In this document: positions 1-5,946 of the stretch, in pieces
Position numbering within the stretch: the stretch's first letter is position 1
How the letters are laid out: every line of letters begins with the position of its first letter
Assembly: GCA_002279765.1 (NCBI GenBank)
Contig: NCCR01000158.1
Coordinates: 1-10,414, forward strand
Direction: 5' to 3'
Source: Verrucomicrobia bacterium 12-59-8
GTDB lineage: Bacteria; Verrucomicrobiota; Verrucomicrobiae; Verrucomicrobiales; Verrucomicrobiaceae
Length of the DNA stretch: 10,414 nucleotides
The notes under the pieces: model-generated
What the model saw: the letters and a program-made list of their open reading frames with translations, nothing else
Database searches by the model: none
What the model was told of the DNA's origin: nothing
Position numbers and translations under genes: made by a program

Positions 1-945
1 AAATTCCTTGAGCACGGCCTCGGCTGCGGCGGCACCCGCCAAGATGCCCAGGCCCTCTGCCGCCTCCTCGCCGGTTACATCCACAGCTCGAACGTCGCCG
101 GTGCCACCATCCTCAGCCTCGGCTGCCAGCACGCCCAGGTCAGCCTCCTTGAGAGCGAAATGGCCGCCCTCTACCCCAAGCTCGAAAAACCCCTGCTCAT
201 CTACGAACAGCAGAAGAGCAAATCCGAGCGCGACATGATGGCCAACGCCATCCGCGACACCTTCCTCCATCTCGCCGCTGCGAATGAGCAAACCCGCGAG
301 CCCTGCTCCCTCAGCAATCTCATCATGGCCGTCGAATGCGGCGGCAGCGATGGCTTCTCCGGCATCTCCGCCAATCCCGCCATCGGTCACACCGCCGATC
401 TCCTCGCCGCCCTCGGCGGTGCACCCGTCCTCAGCGAATTCCCCGAACTCTGCGGCGTCGAGCAAAGCCTCAGCGACCGCTGCGTCACCTCCGCCCTCGC
501 CGACAAATTCGTCGGCCTCATGCGCGCCTACGAAGCCACCGCCCAGGCCTGCGGCTCCGGCTTCGATGCCAACCCCAGCCCCGGCAACATCCGCGACGGC
601 CTCGTCACCGACGGCATCAAATCCGCCGGCGCAGCCAAGAAAGGCGGCTCCAGTCCCATCGTCGATGTCCTCGACTACGCCGAGCCCATCCGCCAGCACG
701 GTGGCCTCACCCTCTACTGCACCCCCGGCAACGACGTCGAAAGCACCACCGCCCTCGCCGGCGGCGGCTGCAACATGATGCTCTTCACCACCGGCCTCGG
801 CACCCCCACCGGCAATCCCATCTGCCCCACCCTCAAAATCTCCACCAACTCCGACCTCGCCAAACGCATGCCCGACCTCATCGACTTCGACACCGGCCCC
901 ATCACCCGGTCGCGCAGCCACGGAAACCGTCGAGCAAATGGGTGA
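1..945 (+). CDS. uxaA: Altronate dehydratase (UxaA family), C-terminal part, frame lost near its end
   Basis: This enzyme dehydrates D-altronate to 2-keto-3-deoxygluconate in galacturonate breakdown, in the cytoplasm, using a divalent metal. The gene is already open at base 1 in frame 1, so its start lies outside the window. Family hallmarks are visible: GLGCGG near the left edge, [23 protein letters not shown] followed by [36 protein letters not shown] and DFDTGPI. As written, the frame ends at the TGA at 943-945 after an unfamily-like end ([13 protein letters not shown]). The expected ending, [14 protein letters not shown], is present in frame 2 up to base 1054, so a one-base shift lies near base 904. 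Codons before the break end overwhelmingly in C, and leucine is nearly always CTC. Galactarate dehydratase belongs to the same superfamily, but the spacing and motifs fit altronate dehydratase better. The assignment is firm; whether the gene is functional is uncertain. Confidence 0.88.
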   Translation, partial: KFLEHGLGCGGTRQDAQALCRLLAGYIHSSNVAGATILSLGCQHAQVSLLESEMAALYPKLEKPLLIYEQQKSKSERDMMANAIRDTFLHLAAANEQTREPCSLSNLIMAVECGGSDGFSGISANPAIGHTADLLAALGGAPVLSEFPELCGVEQSLSDRCVTSALADKFVGLMRAYEATAQACGSGFDANPSPGNIRDGLVTDGIKSAGAAKKGGSSPIVDVLDYAEPIRQHGGLTLYCTPGNDVESTTALAGGGCNMMLFTTGLGTPTGNPICPTLKISTNSDLAKRMPDLIDFDTGPITRSRSHGNRRANG

Positions 946-1054
946 AGACATGCTCGAACTGGTGATCGCAACGGCGAGCGGCGAGTATGTGCCGAAGGCG
1001 GTGGCTCTGGGGCAGGATGACTTTCTGCCGTGGAAGCGTGGGGTGTCGCTCTGA
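905..1054 (+). pseudogene. uxaA: Out-of-frame uxaA 3' tail with foreign-looking codon use
   Basis: Read in frame 2 from base 905, this stretch gives [17 protein letters not shown], then [19 protein letters not shown], then [13 protein letters not shown] and a TGA at 1052-1054. That is the normal C-terminus of altronate dehydratase and continues the frame-1 body at 1-903. Codon use changes at the boundary: CTG, GTG, GCG, GGG and AAG become frequent, while the body upstream uses CTC, GTC, GCC and GGC. A second tail at 1943-2002 keeps the body's codon style. Seen: the frame change and the style change. Inferred: this tail came from a different uxaA homologue by recombination. A sequencing error could explain the frame change but not the codon change. 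Confidence 0.75.
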
Positions 1055-1064
1055 TTCAGAAGTA

Positions 1065-1127
1065 CGATGGGCACTCCTGCCCGTCGACCAGCGCCCCGCC
1101 ACGTCCGGCGGGTAAGAGTACCCATCG
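1065..1127. repeat. 63-base imperfect hairpin, REP/MITE-like
   Basis: The left arm 1065-1086 (beginning CGATGGG) pairs with the right arm 1106-1127 (ending CCCATCG). The stem has 22 positions with two mismatches and two G-T pairs, around a loop of about 19 bases. It lies 11 bases after the displaced uxaA tail and about 75 bases before the antitoxin gene. The mismatches on opposite arms suggest an ageing mobile palindrome rather than a plain terminator, and no T-run follows it. It could still stop transcription of uxaA. No integron attC core (GTTRRRY with RYYYAAC) is visible. Confidence 0.6.
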
Positions 1128-1202
1128 CATCTTTCCGAACGTCCGGCATCGTGAGCAAGATGGCTTATTGCCAATCTGGCGGTTTTGCGCTACTAATCTG
1201 AC

Positions 1203-1394
1203 ATGAAGAGTGCAATGGACAGTTCCATCACACAGGTGCCTCCTGCACCGAAAAAGACGCCGCCACCATCGAAGCGCGATTGGTTGAAGACCGCGGGGTG
1301 GGCGAAAAACGACGAGCTCTATGCCGAGGCCGTTCGCTTGGGTCAGGAATACCGACGCAGCATGACCGTGGAGTCAGAGCATGCTGATTCTTGA
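1203..1394 (+). CDS. Small putative antitoxin, partner of the PIN toxin
   Basis: This gene encodes 63 residues with a proline- and lysine-rich N-terminal part and a charged helical second half (WLKTAGWAKNDELYAEAVRL). Its end overlaps the PIN gene start by 14 bases, the usual translational coupling of type II toxin-antitoxin pairs. In such pairs the small protein binds and blocks the toxin and often represses its own promoter. I recognise no named DNA-binding fold, so the antitoxin role rests on size, order and overlap. An alternative start at ATG 1215 has AAGAG just upstream and would remove four residues. The gene sits between the two uxaA tails. Confidence 0.65.
   Translation: MKSAMDSSITQVPPAPKKTPPPSKRDWLKTAGWAKNDELYAEAVRLGQEYRRSMTVESEHADS
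1370..1373 (+). promoter_or_regulatory. Ribosome binding site of the PIN toxin
   Basis: GGAG is followed by 7 bases and then the ATG at 1381. It lies inside the antitoxin coding sequence. It is one of the few clear Shine-Dalgarno sites in the window and supports the chosen toxin start. Confidence 0.5.
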
Positions 1395-1800
1395 CACCAA
1401 TCACCTCTCGGAGATCGATCTCGACACGCCCAAAGGCCGCGCTCTCAAGCGGCGGCTGGCGGAGTCCAAGGAAGATCATTTTCTGCCCATTGTGGTAAGC
1501 GAGGAAATCCTCCGTGGCTGGCTGGCCCTGCTCAACAAAGCCCGCAACGTCGATGAACAGGTTCACGCTTACTCGCGGTTTGGCCGCAGCCTGGCAGAAC
1601 TTAACAAGTGGACTTTGTTGGAATGGGACCACGACACGGCTGCGGTTTTTGCGCGACTACGTTCGGAAGGAGTACGCATCGCCACGCTTGATCTGCGCAT
1701 TGCCAGCATCGCCATTGCCTACCAAGCCACACTGCTGTCACGCAATTTGCGTGATTTCAATCAGGTGCCAGGGCTGCGTGTGGAGAACTGGCTCGATTGA
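1381..1800 (+). CDS. PIN-domain ribonuclease, VapC-like toxin
   Basis: This 139-residue protein is one complete PIN domain, the usual size for VapC-type toxins, which are metal-dependent RNases that stop translation when freed from the antitoxin. The acidic active-site positions are in place: D5 in LDTNHLSE, E41/E42 in VVSEEILRG, D104 in TLDLRIASIAI and D125 in LLSRNLRDFNQVPGL. The ending VENWLD is typical of the family. The gene overlaps the preceding small gene by 14 bases and has GGAG at good spacing. The pair sits between a displaced uxaA tail and a VOC fragment, so it probably arrived with the rearranged segment. The toxin family is confident; the RNA target cannot be told from the sequence. 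Confidence 0.9.
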   Translation: MLILDTNHLSEIDLDTPKGRALKRRLAESKEDHFLPIVVSEEILRGWLALLNKARNVDEQVHAYSRFGRSLAELNKWTLLEWDHDTAAVFARLRSEGVRIATLDLRIASIAIAYQATLLSRNLRDFNQVPGLRVENWLD

Positions 1801-1808
1801 GAAATGAG

Positions 1809-1839
1809 GGAGGTCAGAGGCTATTCATGACTGACCCCT
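1809..1839 (+). terminator. Possible terminator or hairpin after the PIN gene
   Basis: GGTCAG (1812-1817) pairs with CTGACC (1831-1836) across a 13-base loop, and GGA/TCC bases can extend the stem past a bulge. It begins 8 bases after the toxin stop. There is no T-run, so support for termination is weak. Its right arm overlaps the start of the VOC fragment. Confidence 0.25.
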
Positions 1840-1943
1840 CCGTCTCCGCATGCAGCGCAATGCAGTTCCCCTCGGAATCCAACACCTCTGCACGGAATCC
1901 ATACTCACCAATCGAGTGCACATCCTGCCGCATCGTCCCTCCA
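1814..1943 (-). pseudogene. 3' fragment of a VOC (glyoxalase-like) gene
   Basis: Bases 1834-1943 match 2678-2787, the 3' end of the intact VOC gene, at about 100 of 110 positions with no gaps (constant offset 844). On the minus strand the fragment reads GGTMRQDVHSIGEYGF, then RAEVLDSEGNCIALHAETEG, then SVMNSL. Most differences are silent, so the source gene was under selection. The stop codon present in the intact copy (TGA, 2676-2678) is TCA here, so the frame runs six codons further. The first two thirds of the gene is missing, and the cut edge abuts the uxaA tail copy at about 1943. It has no start and is presumably dead. Confidence 0.8.
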
Positions 1944-2002
1944 AAGCCGTCTCCCTCGGCCAGGACGACTTCCTCCCCTGGAAACGCGGCGTGTCGCTGT
2001 AA
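1943..2002 (+). pseudogene. uxaA: Orphan copy of the uxaA C-terminal 19 codons
   Basis: Read on the plus strand, this gives [13 protein letters not shown] then KRGVSL and a TAA stop at 2000-2002. It is the last 19 residues of altronate dehydratase. It differs from the tail at 998-1054 by one residue (S for A) but at many third codon positions. Its C-ending codons (GTC, CTC, GGC, GAC, TTC, CCC) match the uxaA body at 1-903, so it is probably the original 3' end of that gene, now separated by about 1 kb. It has no start or upstream coding sequence of its own. Confidence 0.8.
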
Positions 2003-2033
2003 GGAGTACACCACGCAAATCGCAGGCCCGACG

Positions 2034-2630
2034 TCATTCCACTTCGATGTCTTCCGGCTTGGAGACGCTGACCAGTCTGGCAATTGAGTCTAGCTCCGCG
2101 CATTTCAGAACGGCCTCGCAATTGTAGCAGACCCGGCCCCGAGTGGCATGTGCGACGCCAAAGGTGAGAATGACGTGAAGCTGATTGCCGTCCCATCGCT
2201 CTGGTGAGGAATGGCAGCGAAGATCGATTTCGGTGGCATCCACTCGGCCAAGAGAGTTCTGCACGAAATCAGCAACAATCAGGCGATCACAGGAAGTGTC
2301 CGAAACGTGAAAGATGTAAATTTGCACGGTGTGACGGCTGTCCGAATCCGCAAGAGCGACAAAGCTGCTGGAGTCGTTCCACAAAGCATTGGATTGATGA
2401 ATTGCCTGCTCGTATTTGAAGCAGCCTCCAACATCACCCAGCTGCGCGAGACGTTTCCCGGAGCGTGTGTCATAAATGGCGTAAGTGTATTCCAAATCAT
2501 TGCCGTCAGGGTCTTGCACAATGCGAACCTCATAAAGACCGTTCTTTGAACGTCCGCCTTCGACGAGGTCTTCCCTGGCTTGCACTGTGAAAGCAAATGC
2601 GAGTGCGAGGATGGACAAAAAAATTCTCAT
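2034..2630 (-). CDS. Unrecognised secreted protein
   Basis: This 198-residue protein begins with a clear signal peptide (MRIFLSILALAFAFTVQA, probable cleavage after A18), so it should be exported. The mature part has six cysteines, including a cluster near the end (CYNCEAVLKC), which could form disulfides or bind a metal. A stretch reading GLYEVRIVQDPDGNDLEYTY suggests a beta-rich fold. I recognise no family. Codon use is more mixed and less C-ending than in uxaA or the lyase gene, which hints at separate origin. It converges on the uxaA tail copy and lies downstream of the VOC gene on the same strand with a 45-base gap. Confidence 0.75.
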   Translation of the reverse strand: MRIFLSILALAFAFTVQAREDLVEGGRSKNGLYEVRIVQDPDGNDLEYTYAIYDTRSGKRLAQLGDVGGCFKYEQAIHQSNALWNDSSSFVALADSDSRHTVQIYIFHVSDTSCDRLIVADFVQNSLGRVDATEIDLRCHSSPERWDGNQLHVILTFGVAHATRGRVCYNCEAVLKCAELDSIARLVSVSKPEDIEVE

Positions 2631-2675
2631 TGCGGCTGATTATAGAGTGGCTGGCAGCTTTTGGTAAAGAGCAGT

Positions 2676-3047
2676 TCACCCCTCCGTCTTCGCATGCAGC
2701 GCAATGCAGTTCCCCTCCGAATCCAGCACCTCCGCGCGAAATCCATACTCCCCAATCGAGTGCACATCCTGCTGCACCGTCCCGCCATTCGCCCGCACTG
2801 CCGCCACAGCCTCCTTCAGTCTGCCATTCACATCGAAGTAAATCATGATGCCGTCGGCGGAGGGTTTGAAGTCTTTGACCACCACGATGCAGCCGTGCTG
2901 AGCGCCGTCTGCGGTGGGCAGCATCGCGGTGGGTACGCCGCCGAAGTTTTCCTCTTTGAGTTCGCGGGCCAGTACGGCGGAGTAGAAGCGGATGGCGCGG
3001 TCGAGATCGAGAGCGGGGATGTCGAACCAGACGAGGTTGGGTTTCAT
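2676..3047 (-). CDS. VOC family (glyoxalase/bleomycin-resistance-like) protein
   Basis: This 123-residue protein is one VOC unit made of two beta-alpha-beta-beta-beta modules. Residues 3-30 (NLVWFDIPALDLDRAIRFYS) open the first module and residues 65-120 form the second, ending in FRAEVLDSEGNCIALHA. E111 in DSEGN is at the position often used as a metal ligand. Such proteins act as lyases, isomerases or dioxygenases on small molecules, or bind them; the substrate cannot be told here. The start ATG at 3047 is chosen because MKPNLVWFDIPALD is the usual N-terminus. A longer reading to 3194 adds 49 low-complexity residues unlike the family. A 3' fragment of a close homologue lies at 1834-1943. 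Confidence 0.87.
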   Translation of the reverse strand: MKPNLVWFDIPALDLDRAIRFYSAVLARELKEENFGGVPTAMLPTADGAQHGCIVVVKDFKPSADGIMIYFDVNGRLKEAVAAVRANGGTVQQDVHSIGEYGFRAEVLDSEGNCIALHAKTEG

Positions 3048-3226
3048 GGGGGGGGAGGGGTGACTGAAACGCGAAAGCAAAATGGCAGGCTCTGTGGACT
3101 TTGATGCCGGTCTGATTATCAGCTGTGCAGAAGGCGTCGAGAAAAATGTGCAAAGAATAGTATGCCACGATTCATGCATTTTTATGGTTTGCACGACCCT
3201 TTACTAGACACGCCAAGGCGTACACA

Positions 3227-3898
3227 TCACTCCTTGGTTTCGGCTTGTAAATCTGCCAGATCCTGCCTCATGCTGGCAAGAATGTCTGCTGGCATTAGTC
3301 CGCCAAACTGACGGGATATTACGTCAAGTTCTACTGCTCGTGAACGAGCAAGAAGTCCCACGAGTTTGGCCACTGTGTTCGATGCGTACTCAATGGAGTC
3401 TGTCGCCTGTTGAAGATTACGTGAGCCGCGTGATTCATGAACCCCTAACGATCTGATTGCACTTCGTATCGAATCTGAAGCCGCTCCCACAGCAGCAACT
3501 ATGTTTCCGTCCGCTCGATCTGATCGATAGGTTGCTGTCGAAACTCCGGCTAAATCAGAAGGCAGTTTGGGGCGTTGAGTGTCATCATAAAGAACGAACG
3601 TGCGTTCTCTGCCGAGACGCCCCATAAACAACCCCAACTCGAACATGACATTGTCCCTGGGGGCGAGTTCAGATATGCCGCGGCTTTTGATTTCATCGTC
3701 TGCGGAAAATACAAGAACAGCGAAATCGAAACGTGGCAGGGCGTTCACGAGTGCCTCCAAGTAACCCTGACTCAACGGGAAAATCCCCTCGTTCCAAAGG
3801 GTTATCTCTGCATCCTTGTCTAGTTGTGTCCGAAGTGCTCGTGCAGTTTCGAGCCCCTCGGTTGACGAACCTATAAATACTGAAGATCGTGCTGACAT
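3227..3898 (-). CDS. TIR-like nucleotide-binding protein (Cap12/Pycsar TIR effector type)
   Basis: The first 150 or so of 223 residues match the bacterial TIR-like domain once called predicted nucleotide-binding protein: VFIGSSTEGLETARALRTQL near the N-terminus, a hydrophobic strand FDFAVLVFS at 57-65, and the hallmark RDNVMFELGLFMGRLGRERT at 81-100. E87 aligns with the glutamate needed for NAD cleavage in TIR-STING effectors. LPSDLAG follows at about 113. Family knowledge: these domains degrade NAD+ or bind nucleotide signals in anti-phage abortive infection. The remaining 70 residues are helical and unrecognised; no STING or cyclic-nucleotide sensor domain and no cyclase gene is visible in the window. 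GC content is lower than in its neighbours and a double palindrome lies upstream, both hinting at transfer. The domain is confident; the defence role is inferred. Confidence 0.85.
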   Translation of the reverse strand: MSARSSVFIGSSTEGLETARALRTQLDKDAEITLWNEGIFPLSQGYLEALVNALPRFDFAVLVFSADDEIKSRGISELAPRDNVMFELGLFMGRLGRERTFVLYDDTQRPKLPSDLAGVSTATYRSDRADGNIVAAVGAASDSIRSAIRSLGVHESRGSRNLQQATDSIEYASNTVAKLVGLLARSRAVELDVISRQFGGLMPADILASMRQDLADLQAETKE

Positions 3899-3914
3899 TG
3901 GAATCTGTTTCGTA

Positions 3915-3947
3915 AACCGACTAGTTGGTTGACAATAATTTTGTCAA
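3915..3947. promoter_or_regulatory. Two abutting palindromes upstream of the TIR gene
   Basis: The first, 3915-3930, is AACC-G-ACTAGT-T-GGTT, a near-perfect 16-base palindrome with one unpaired position on each side. The second, 3929-3947, has perfect 7-base arms TTGACAA and TTGTCAA around a 5-base centre. They begin 17 bases before the TIR start codon (minus strand). TTGACA in the second resembles a -35 box on either strand, but I find no good -10 box at proper spacing. They look like operator sites for a dimeric repressor. No regulator gene is adjacent. Confidence 0.4.
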
Positions 3948-4148
3948 TTTCTGATTTATGTTGTGGAATGATCTTTGTCGAGCACCAATGGCAGGTTGGT
4001 TTATAAGAACGGTTTTGATGCCTGATATGAGGGAGGGGGCAGAGCATAGAATTTGAGAATGCCGATGTCGCTTTCAGTTCCAGTAACGGTTTTTCAAGGG
4101 GAAGGAAATGCGCCTTGCCGTCAAGCCTGCGCTGTATCTGGTGGGGCG

Positions 4149-5375
4149 ATGCACAAGCCTTTGCTTCTCGCTCTACTTCTCGCCATTCCCGCGCTGGCCA
4201 GAGACATCCCCATCGCGGATGCGGCGGCGTTTGCTGAGGCCTCGAAGAGTGTGGCAGCGGGCGACACGCTCATCCTCAACGACGGCACCTGGACCGATGC
4301 CCAGCTCAAACTCCACGCCGAAGGCACCGCCGAGAAACCCGTCACCATCAAAGCCCAAACCCCCGGCAAAGTCATCTTCACCGGTTCCTCACGCCTCTCC
4401 GTCGGCGGCTCTCACATCATCGTGGACGGCCTCTGGTTTCAAAACCCCACCACCGAGCAAGTCATCGAACTCCGCAAAGATTCCAAGCAGCTCGCCTCCG
4501 ACTCCCGCATCACCAACTGCGCCGTCACCAACGACACCCAGCTCACCTCCACAGCCTCCGCCCAGTTCGTCTCCATCTACGGCGCACGCAATCGCGTGGA
4601 CCACTGCGACATCGCCGGCAAAACCACGCAGGGCACCACCATGGTCGTCTGGCTCTCCAACGAATCCACAGACCAGGGCAAACACCAGATCGATCACAAT
4701 CACTTTGGCCCGCGCCAGAAGCTCGGCAAAAACGGCGGCGAAACCATCCGCCTCGGCGACAGCAAGACCTCCATGCAAACCGCCTCCTGCATCGTCGAGC
4801 ACAATCTCTTCGAAAAATGCGATGGCGAAGCCGAGTGCATCTCCAACAAATCCTGCGGCAACCTCTATCGCCACAACACCTTCAAAGGCGTCTCCGGCAC
4901 CCTCACCCTCCGCCATGGCAATGGCTGCATCGTGGAGCACAACACCTTCATCGGCGACGGAGCCAAAGGCGCAGGCGGCGTCCGCATCATTGGCGAGGAC
5001 CACGTGGTCACCGGCAACCGCTTTGAAAACCTCACCGGCGACGACGAACGCAGCGCCATGTGCTTCATGCTCGGCATCCCCGATTCCGTCCCCAACGGCT
5101 ACTTCCAGGTCAAACGCGCCAAAGTCACCGGCAATACCTTCATCAACTGCAAGCACAACATCCTCATCGGCATGAGCGGCGACAAAAAAGCCACGCTGCC
5201 ACCGCTGGAAAGCGAGATCAGCGGCAATCACATCCAAACCAGCAAGGCCGAAGCTTTTGAAATCAAATGCGCCGTGGATGGAGTAACCATGAAAGACAAC
5301 GAAACCAGCAAAGAACGGTCTAACATCGCCCCGCCCCCCGCTGCCGAACTCACTGGCACTTCCTGGAAACAATAA
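4149..5375 (+). CDS. Secreted polysaccharide lyase family 6 (alginate lyase / chondroitinase B type)
   Basis: This 408-residue protein cleaves uronic-acid-containing polysaccharides by beta-elimination outside the cytoplasm. The signal peptide MHKPLLLALLLAIPALA (cut about residue 17) sets the start at 4149; a reading from 4053 adds 32 residues in front of it and is unlikely. The body is a right-handed parallel beta-helix with repeated short strands (IVDGLWFQNP, VEHNLFEKC, VEHNTFIGD, VTGNTFINC). Family key residues as I recall them from the alginate lyase AlyGC are all present at a constant offset: calcium ligands N195, E227 and E229 (GEAECISNKS), catalytic lysine K234 and arginine R255 (LTLRHGNG). 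The length fits a single-domain member. Alginate and dermatan sulfate are both possible substrates. DUF2237 follows after 6 bases. Confidence 0.9.
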   Translation: MHKPLLLALLLAIPALARDIPIADAAAFAEASKSVAAGDTLILNDGTWTDAQLKLHAEGTAEKPVTIKAQTPGKVIFTGSSRLSVGGSHIIVDGLWFQNPTTEQVIELRKDSKQLASDSRITNCAVTNDTQLTSTASAQFVSIYGARNRVDHCDIAGKTTQGTTMVVWLSNESTDQGKHQIDHNHFGPRQKLGKNGGETIRLGDSKTSMQTASCIVEHNLFEKCDGEAECISNKSCGNLYRHNTFKGVSGTLTLRHGNGCIVEHNTFIGDGAKGAGGVRIIGEDHVVTGNRFENLTGDDERSAMCFMLGIPDSVPNGYFQVKRAKVTGNTFINCKHNILIGMSGDKKATLPPLESEISGNHIQTSKAEAFEIKCAVDGVTMKDNETSKERSNIAPPPAAELTGTSWKQ

Positions 5376-5381
5376 ACTTTC

Positions 5382-5762
5382 ATGCGCACCAACGTCCTCC
5401 TCAAACCACTCACCTGCTGCTGCCGCAAACCCATGACCGGGTTCTACCGAGACGGCTACTGCCGCACCGGCCCCGGCGATGTCGGCCAGCACACCGTCTG
5501 CATCGAGGCCACCGAGGAGTTCCTTAACTTCTCCTATCTCAGCGGCAACGATCTCTCCACTCCCGCTCCCCAATGGGATTTCCCCGGCCTCAAACCCGGC
5601 GACCGCTGGTGCCTCTGCGTCACGCGTTGGAAGGAAGCCCTCGATGCCGGATGCGCCCCACCCGTATGTCTCTCCGGCACCCATGAATCCGCCCTGGAGT
5701 GGGTCGATCTCGAAGACCTCAAAGCCCACGCGCTGGACGATCCGGGTGAAGTGATGGAGTGA
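5382..5762 (+). CDS. DUF2237 family protein
   Basis: This 126-residue protein matches the DUF2237 family over its full length: N-terminal NVLLKPLTCCCRKPMTGFYR, then GYCRTGPGDVGQHTVCIEAT, GNDLSTPAPQWDFPGLKPGD, RWCLCVTRWKEALDAG, APPVCLSGTHESAL and VDLEDLKAHALD. The family is widespread and has no established function. The conserved cysteines (CCC near residue 12, C27, C77, C79) could bind metal or be redox-active; that is inference. The gene starts 6 bases after the lyase stop and is probably co-transcribed, though DUF2237 genes generally occur in unrelated settings. The family call is very firm. Confidence 0.92.
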   Translation: MRTNVLLKPLTCCCRKPMTGFYRDGYCRTGPGDVGQHTVCIEATEEFLNFSYLSGNDLSTPAPQWDFPGLKPGDRWCLCVTRWKEALDAGCAPPVCLSGTHESALEWVDLEDLKAHALDDPGEVME

Positions 5763-5766
5763 CAAT

Positions 5767-5829
5767 GTTCCGCCAAAGCGGAATCCTGCTCGTCCTCGAT
5801 TCTGCCGCTCTCGCGGCAAATGTAGAATG
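5767..5829. repeat. Compound double-hairpin element
   Basis: Two hairpins lie just after the DUF2237 stop. The first is TTCCGC-CAAA-GCGGAA (5768-5783). The second has an inner stem GCCGC-tctc-GCGGC (5804-5817) inside outer arms ATTCT (5799-5803) and AGAAT (5824-5828) with a 6-base bulge. The core CGCCAAAGCG recurs at 9210-9219, so this looks like a dispersed palindromic repeat family rather than a one-off. It may also act as a bidirectional terminator between the convergent genes, though no long T-run follows. Confidence 0.5.
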
Positions 5830-5879
5830 CTGAGCGCGCCATCGACAATCTCGCTCCCCGTTTCACCTGCATTCCCGCG

Positions 5880-5931
5880 CTGCGCTCCGCAGTCCACAGA
5901 CCACGTTTTGTAGTCCCGCCTGTTCAGGCGG
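5880..5931. repeat. Two further hairpins at the convergent gene boundary
   Basis: CTGCG-ctc-CGCAG lies at 5880-5892. CCGCCTG-tt-CAGGCGG, 7 perfect base pairs, lies at 5916-5931. The second is 15 bases beyond the stop of the minus-strand zinc-ribbon gene and could terminate it. The surrounding phrase TAGTCCCGCCTGTTCAGGCGG looks like a dispersed genomic palindrome. There is no gene in 5763-5946. Confidence 0.45.
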
Positions 5932-5946
5932 TCCGGTCCATCTCAT

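Noticed and set aside
284..965. Long open frames on the plus strand in frames 2 and 3
   Set aside because: They are Pro/Ser/Ala- or Arg/His-rich shadows of uxaA, caused by its strong third-position C bias.
1065..1127. Integron attC site
   Set aside because: The hairpin lacks the GTTRRRY and RYYYAAC core sites, and no integrase or cassette row is present.
3048..3194. Upstream extension of the VOC gene by 49 residues
   Set aside because: VOC proteins of this kind start at the MKPNLVWFDIP-like motif, and the extension resembles no known targeting or other domain.
3207..3238. Terminator for the TIR gene (CCAAGG...CCTTGG and ACGCC-AA-GGCGT)
   Set aside because: The stems are short, overlap the stop codon and are not followed by a T-run on the minus strand.
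4389..5897. 502-residue open frame on the minus strand
   Set aside because: It lies antisense to the polysaccharide lyase and DUF2237 genes, is full of Gly/Ala/Val/Asp runs typical of the complement of C-ending codons, and shows no family motif.
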